Of a stretch of DNA of 64,000 nt, positions 61,034-64,000 are shown piece by piece. Each line of letters opens with the position of its first letter. The first letter of the stretch is position 1. A model generated the notes under the pieces. The model ran no database searches. It was not told where the DNA came from and saw only the letters and a program-made list of their open reading frames with translations. The translations under genes and the position numbers were made by a program. Origin of the DNA: Cellulomonas sp. KH9 (GTDB lineage: Bacteria > Actinomycetota > Actinomycetes > Actinomycetales > Cellulomonadaceae); NCBI RefSeq assembly GCF_900114185.1, contig NZ_FOSE01000001.1, positions 232,485 to 296,484 of the forward strand, given 5' to 3'.

Positions 61034-64000
61034 GTTGGCGCGGCACCCTTCCAGCAGCGTGCTGGAACGCGAACGAGGCGTCGACCATCATCCCGGTCGA
61101 GGCGGAGAGCACCTCCGACAGCGTCTTCCTAGCCACCCACAGCACGATCCCGATCACGCAACGCGACCAGGTCGATAACGCTCAGGGGGGCGTAGTCGTC
61201 GACGAGCACGCGTTGCTCCGCGCAGTTCAGGAGCAGCCGGCCGACCTACCGATCATTCCCATCCTCGGCAAGTCCGGCACGGGAAAGTCCCACCTGGTGC
61301 GCTGGCTTCGCGCCCATCTGGAGACCAAGGACTCCACTCGCCTGATCTTCGTCCCCAAGCATCGGATGTCCCTGCGCGGCATCCTCGAATTGATCCTCGA
61401 GCACGCCACCGGCAACCGGGCGGACGAACTTCGCGCCAAGGTCGCGACAGCCGTCGACGCCGCGGCGGACGAGAAGACGGCGCAACTGAAACTGCGTAAC
61501 GCCCTTGCCGTCAACATTGAAACCCGGGGAAACCGATCCGACGGCTCTGCCGAAGAAATCGAGAGCCGCGCCTACCTGGCTTCCCCGGGCGGCCTTCCTG
61601 CATTGTTCGGCGACGATGTCTTCCGAGGTCGACTCCTCGACGAGAAGGGCCCGATTGCGCGTCTAGTACGCGAGAAGTTGGCAGGCAAGGGCGACGAGGA
61701 CAAAGAGGATGCGTTTGGTTTCACTGCCGATGACCTAAATCTCTCCGTCGACGACGTGAACAGGGCCGGCCAGGCCGCACGTGAGGTGGCTGGTGCTCTG
61801 ACCAGCGCACCGGCTTTCCGGGAACTCGCCGCCACCATGATCAACGAGCAACTCGGCCCGTCGGTGAGCGAGGTCTTCGGCGTGGGTGGCGATGACCTGA
61901 GGCAGATTCTGACCGACGTCCGAGTCGAGATGGACAAGCAGGACCTTGAACTGCTGGTGCTCATCGAGGACTTCTCGATCTTCCAGGGGATCCAGGGAGG
62001 CTTGATCGATGCCATCACCCTCATCTCCACTGAGACGCAGAGACTTTGCCCGATGCGCGTCGTCATGGCGGTGACCACCGGTTACTTCGTTAATCAGATG
62101 CCGGAGACCGTCTACACCCGAACTTATTGCGTCTTCGATCTGGAACTTCCCGGCGGGATCGAAACCTCATTTAATCCAGGCGGATTTGTGGGTCGATACC
62201 TCAATGCCGTACGCGTGGGAGCAGCGGAACTGGGCGCTGCGCACGCGCGCGGTGACGAACTGACGAACGCGTGCGAGCAATGCCCCGTGAACGCGGCGTG
62301 CCATGCCTCGTTCGGGGAGGTGGACGGCTACGGACTCTTCCCGTTCAACGCCGCGGCGCTCGACCGGGCCATCAAGAGCCAGTCGGTCGACGGCAGTTTC
62401 GTGGCCCGCAATGTGCTTACCCGGGTCCTCCGCCCCGTCCTGCATCGCGATCAGACTGAGATCGAACACGGCCGGTTCCCGAGCGAAGGCTTCGCCTCCG
62501 ACTTCCGTACCGGCGCGGACGACCGACTCGCCAATATCGAGGACCAGGTTAGGTTGCGACCGCCGGGAGACGACGAACTCAATGAGCGCCGTGTCCGGTT
62601 GGTGCGGTTCTGGGGATCCCGCGCGGGGGCGGAGAACCTTGCTCCGACGATCCATGCCGCCTTCGACATCGCGCCTGTCGACGGTCTCGACGATGCTGCA
62701 CCCGAACCCCCGGGGCCGGGACCAGCGGCGACTCCTGCCCCTGTGCTCACACCTGCTCCTGCTCCGCCGCGCACCATGGTCGAACCGCCGCTCGTGAAAG
62801 CAGTGGACCGCTGGCTCGCAACGCAGGGACAGGAGTATCGGCAGGGCGACATCAACGACCTGCGCAACATCGTCTTCACCGCAGTGCGTTCACGACTCGG
62901 GTTCGAGGACGGATTGGGTGGCGACAGTCTCTGGAGCAACGACAAGGCTCTCGCCCCGGGCTTCGAAGCCAGGATGGTGGAGTTCAACCAAGCCAAGCTA
63001 GCGACTGCTGTCCTACCGATCGGGCAGTCGAACGCCGACGACATGCGAGCCCTTCGGGCCCTGGCCTGGGCGCACTCAAAGGGGTCGTGGGTCGAGGTTC
63101 CGGGCGGCGAGAAGTTGCAGCGTCTCGCGGAGAGGAGGATCGAGCATTGGGTGAGCACGGTCAGTGCCGCGCTACTCCCGCCCGAACGCGCAGAGGACGA
63201 CCTCGAGCTAGTTCGCCTGGTGGAGACCCTGCTGACTATTGCCCGCGCTCTCGGAATTGCCGACGCGTTCAAGTCGGATGCGGCGAGCAAGGTCCGCGCT
63301 CTATTCGCGCCGGTGTCAACGCGGCCGGACCCGGATCCGAGGCCCGGCCTGCGCGCGCTACACACGTTCCTCGTCGACGGCGCCGGAAGTGGGGCGTCCG
63401 TCACAAGAGTCAGCAGGGCACAACTGCAACAACGACTGCTCCGACACGCGTCCTACAGTCAGGGCTCCGGCAAGCCCTTGGCGCTCGACCTCAGCAAGGT
63501 GATCAAGATCATCCGAGGCGGAGCAACGGGGGTGGCTTGGCCTGAATCAACTCCCGACCTCGTCAAAGCCTCGGTTTCGACTCTCGAGGCCCGGATCGCT
63601 TCGATTGACGCCCTGCATTACGAAGCATTGAACATGGTTCCCGATCTGTCCGATCTCGGTGGTGAACTCGCCGACGTGAGCACGGAGCTGCTGAGATTGG
63701 TCAACGAGCGTACGGCCGCGGGCGCACTGCCCGGCGGGATCAACTCTGCCGCTCTGCAGGCGGCCGCGAAGGCGGTGAAACCCGGCGATCAGGCCAAGGT
63801 GGAGACCGTTTTCGCCAAACTGACCCGGTGGGACCAGTTGAGCACAGATGAGCAATTCCAGACTTTGAATGGTGACTGGGATGGGCCCGCACTCCGGGTG
63901 AACGCCTGGCTGGAACTGGCCCTGCACACCGTTCGACTTCTCCAGAGCAACCTGGCCAACGGCGCCGCTTCCAACGTCCAACGCGACTACGCTGATGCTC
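61030..64000 (+). CDS. dpdH: DpdH-like P-loop ATPase, 3' end outside the window
   Basis: The reading frame is open from GTG 61030 (GTGA overlap with the previous stop) to the right edge, at least 990 residues. Features: Walker A ILGKSGTGKSHLVRWL (about 78-93), a probable Walker B LELLVLIEDFSIFQG (about 306-320), and a cysteine group CEQCPVNAACHASFG (Cys at about 415, 418, 424) that may bind metal. A proline/alanine linker (about 555-585, APEPPGPGPAATPAP) and long helical C-terminal regions follow. The gene fits DpdH, the AAA-like ATPase of Dpd restriction. Confidence 0.68.
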   Translation, partial: MSWRGTLPAACWNANEASTIIPVEAESTSDSVFLATHSTIPITQRDQVDNAQGGVVVDEHALLRAVQEQPADLPIIPILGKSGTGKSHLVRWLRAHLETKDSTRLIFVPKHRMSLRGILELILEHATGNRADELRAKVATAVDAAADEKTAQLKLRNALAVNIETRGNRSDGSAEEIESRAYLASPGGLPALFGDDVFRGRLLDEKGPIARLVREKLAGKGDEDKEDAFGFTADDLNLSVDDVNRAGQAAREVAGALTSAPAFRELAATMINEQLGPSVSEVFGVGGDDLRQILTDVRVEMDKQDLELLVLIEDFSIFQGIQGGLIDAITLISTETQRLCPMRVVMAVTTGYFVNQMPETVYTRTYCVFDLELPGGIETSFNPGGFVGRYLNAVRVGAAELGAAHARGDELTNACEQCPVNAACHASFGEVDGYGLFPFNAAALDRAIKSQSVDGSFVARNVLTRVLRPVLHRDQTEIEHGRFPSEGFASDFRTGADDRLANIEDQVRLRPPGDDELNERRVRLVRFWGSRAGAENLAPTIHAAFDIAPVDGLDDAAPEPPGPGPAATPAPVLTPAPAPPRTMVEPPLVKAVDRWLATQGQEYRQGDINDLRNIVFTAVRSRLGFEDGLGGDSLWSNDKALAPGFEARMVEFNQAKLATAVLPIGQSNADDMRALRALAWAHSKGSWVEVPGGEKLQRLAERRIEHWVSTVSAALLPPERAEDDLELVRLVETLLTIARALGIADAFKSDAASKVRALFAPVSTRPDPDPRPGLRALHTFLVDGAGSGASVTRVSRAQLQQRLLRHASYSQGSGKPLALDLSKVIKIIRGGATGVAWPESTPDLVKASVSTLEARIASIDALHYEALNMVPDLSDLGGELADVSTELLRLVNERTAAGALPGGINSAALQAAAKAVKPGDQAKVETVFAKLTRWDQLSTDEQFQTLNGDWDGPALRVNAWLELALHTVRLLQSNLANGAASNVQRDYADA

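Noticed and set aside
54084..64000. DISARM or BREX assignment of the helicase island
   Set aside because: No DUF1998 helicase, methyltransferase, PglZ or PLD protein is present; SNF2, RecQ-like, small protein and ATPase in this order fit Dpd better.

Overview
The window comes from a high-GC actinomycete. Codon use, GTG starts, mycothiol-type enzymes and plant-polysaccharide hydrolases point to Cellulomonas or a close relative in the Micrococcales. That assignment is inference; no rRNA or other marker gene is present. No tRNA, rRNA or CRISPR array was seen.

Layout. 1-13,727 is carbohydrate and housekeeping sequence: the end of a GH35 beta-galactosidase, a large secreted GH30 galactanase-like enzyme, a 5'-truncated AlbA_2/ATPase gene followed by a long palindrome, a flavin-dependent oxidoreductase, two envelope proteins, a GT4 glycosyltransferase and a GH92 alpha-mannosidase. 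14,055-47,515 is an accessory array of at least five ESX/type VII-like polymorphic-toxin cassettes. Each has a small WXG100-like helical protein, a large protein with a shared delivery part, and a variable tail or immunity-like neighbour. No ESX secretion core gene is present. One cassette (45,034-47,515) ends in a recognisable TNT NAD+ glycohydrolase domain with its immunity gene. Another carries a tandem duplicated immunity gene with a relic of the toxin 3' end between the copies. Interleaved is a repeated two-gene module, a lipoprotein followed by a secreted PKD-like protein with overlapping start and stop (27,426; 37,943; 44,920 minus). Ordinary genes lie between the cassettes: phosphotransferase, DinB-like protein, Cu/Zn SOD, OYE-type reductase, arginine deiminase, two APC permeases and an EI24 membrane protein.

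47,889-51,363 holds a NERD/UvrD-like helicase and a 1.57-kb IS5-family element. The element has perfect 19-bp end repeats (including the flanking TA), a G7 slippery run for a -1 frameshift in the transposase, and an unusual passenger phosphoribosyltransferase gene. It interrupts a DUF6318 lipoprotein gene whose 3' part is gone.

52,880 to the end is a lower-GC island of tightly packed genes: a zinc-ribbon SNF2-type helicase, a RecQ-like helicase, a roughly 300-residue protein and a large P-loop ATPase that runs off the window. Order and domain content match dpdE-dpdF-dpdG-dpdH, the restriction part of the Dpd (7-deazapurine in DNA) system. The modification genes are not in the window and should lie further right. 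This is the most interesting system seen, followed by the toxin array.

Two likely single-base deletions (near 40,570 and 43,241) break otherwise good reading frames; they may be real or assembly errors.
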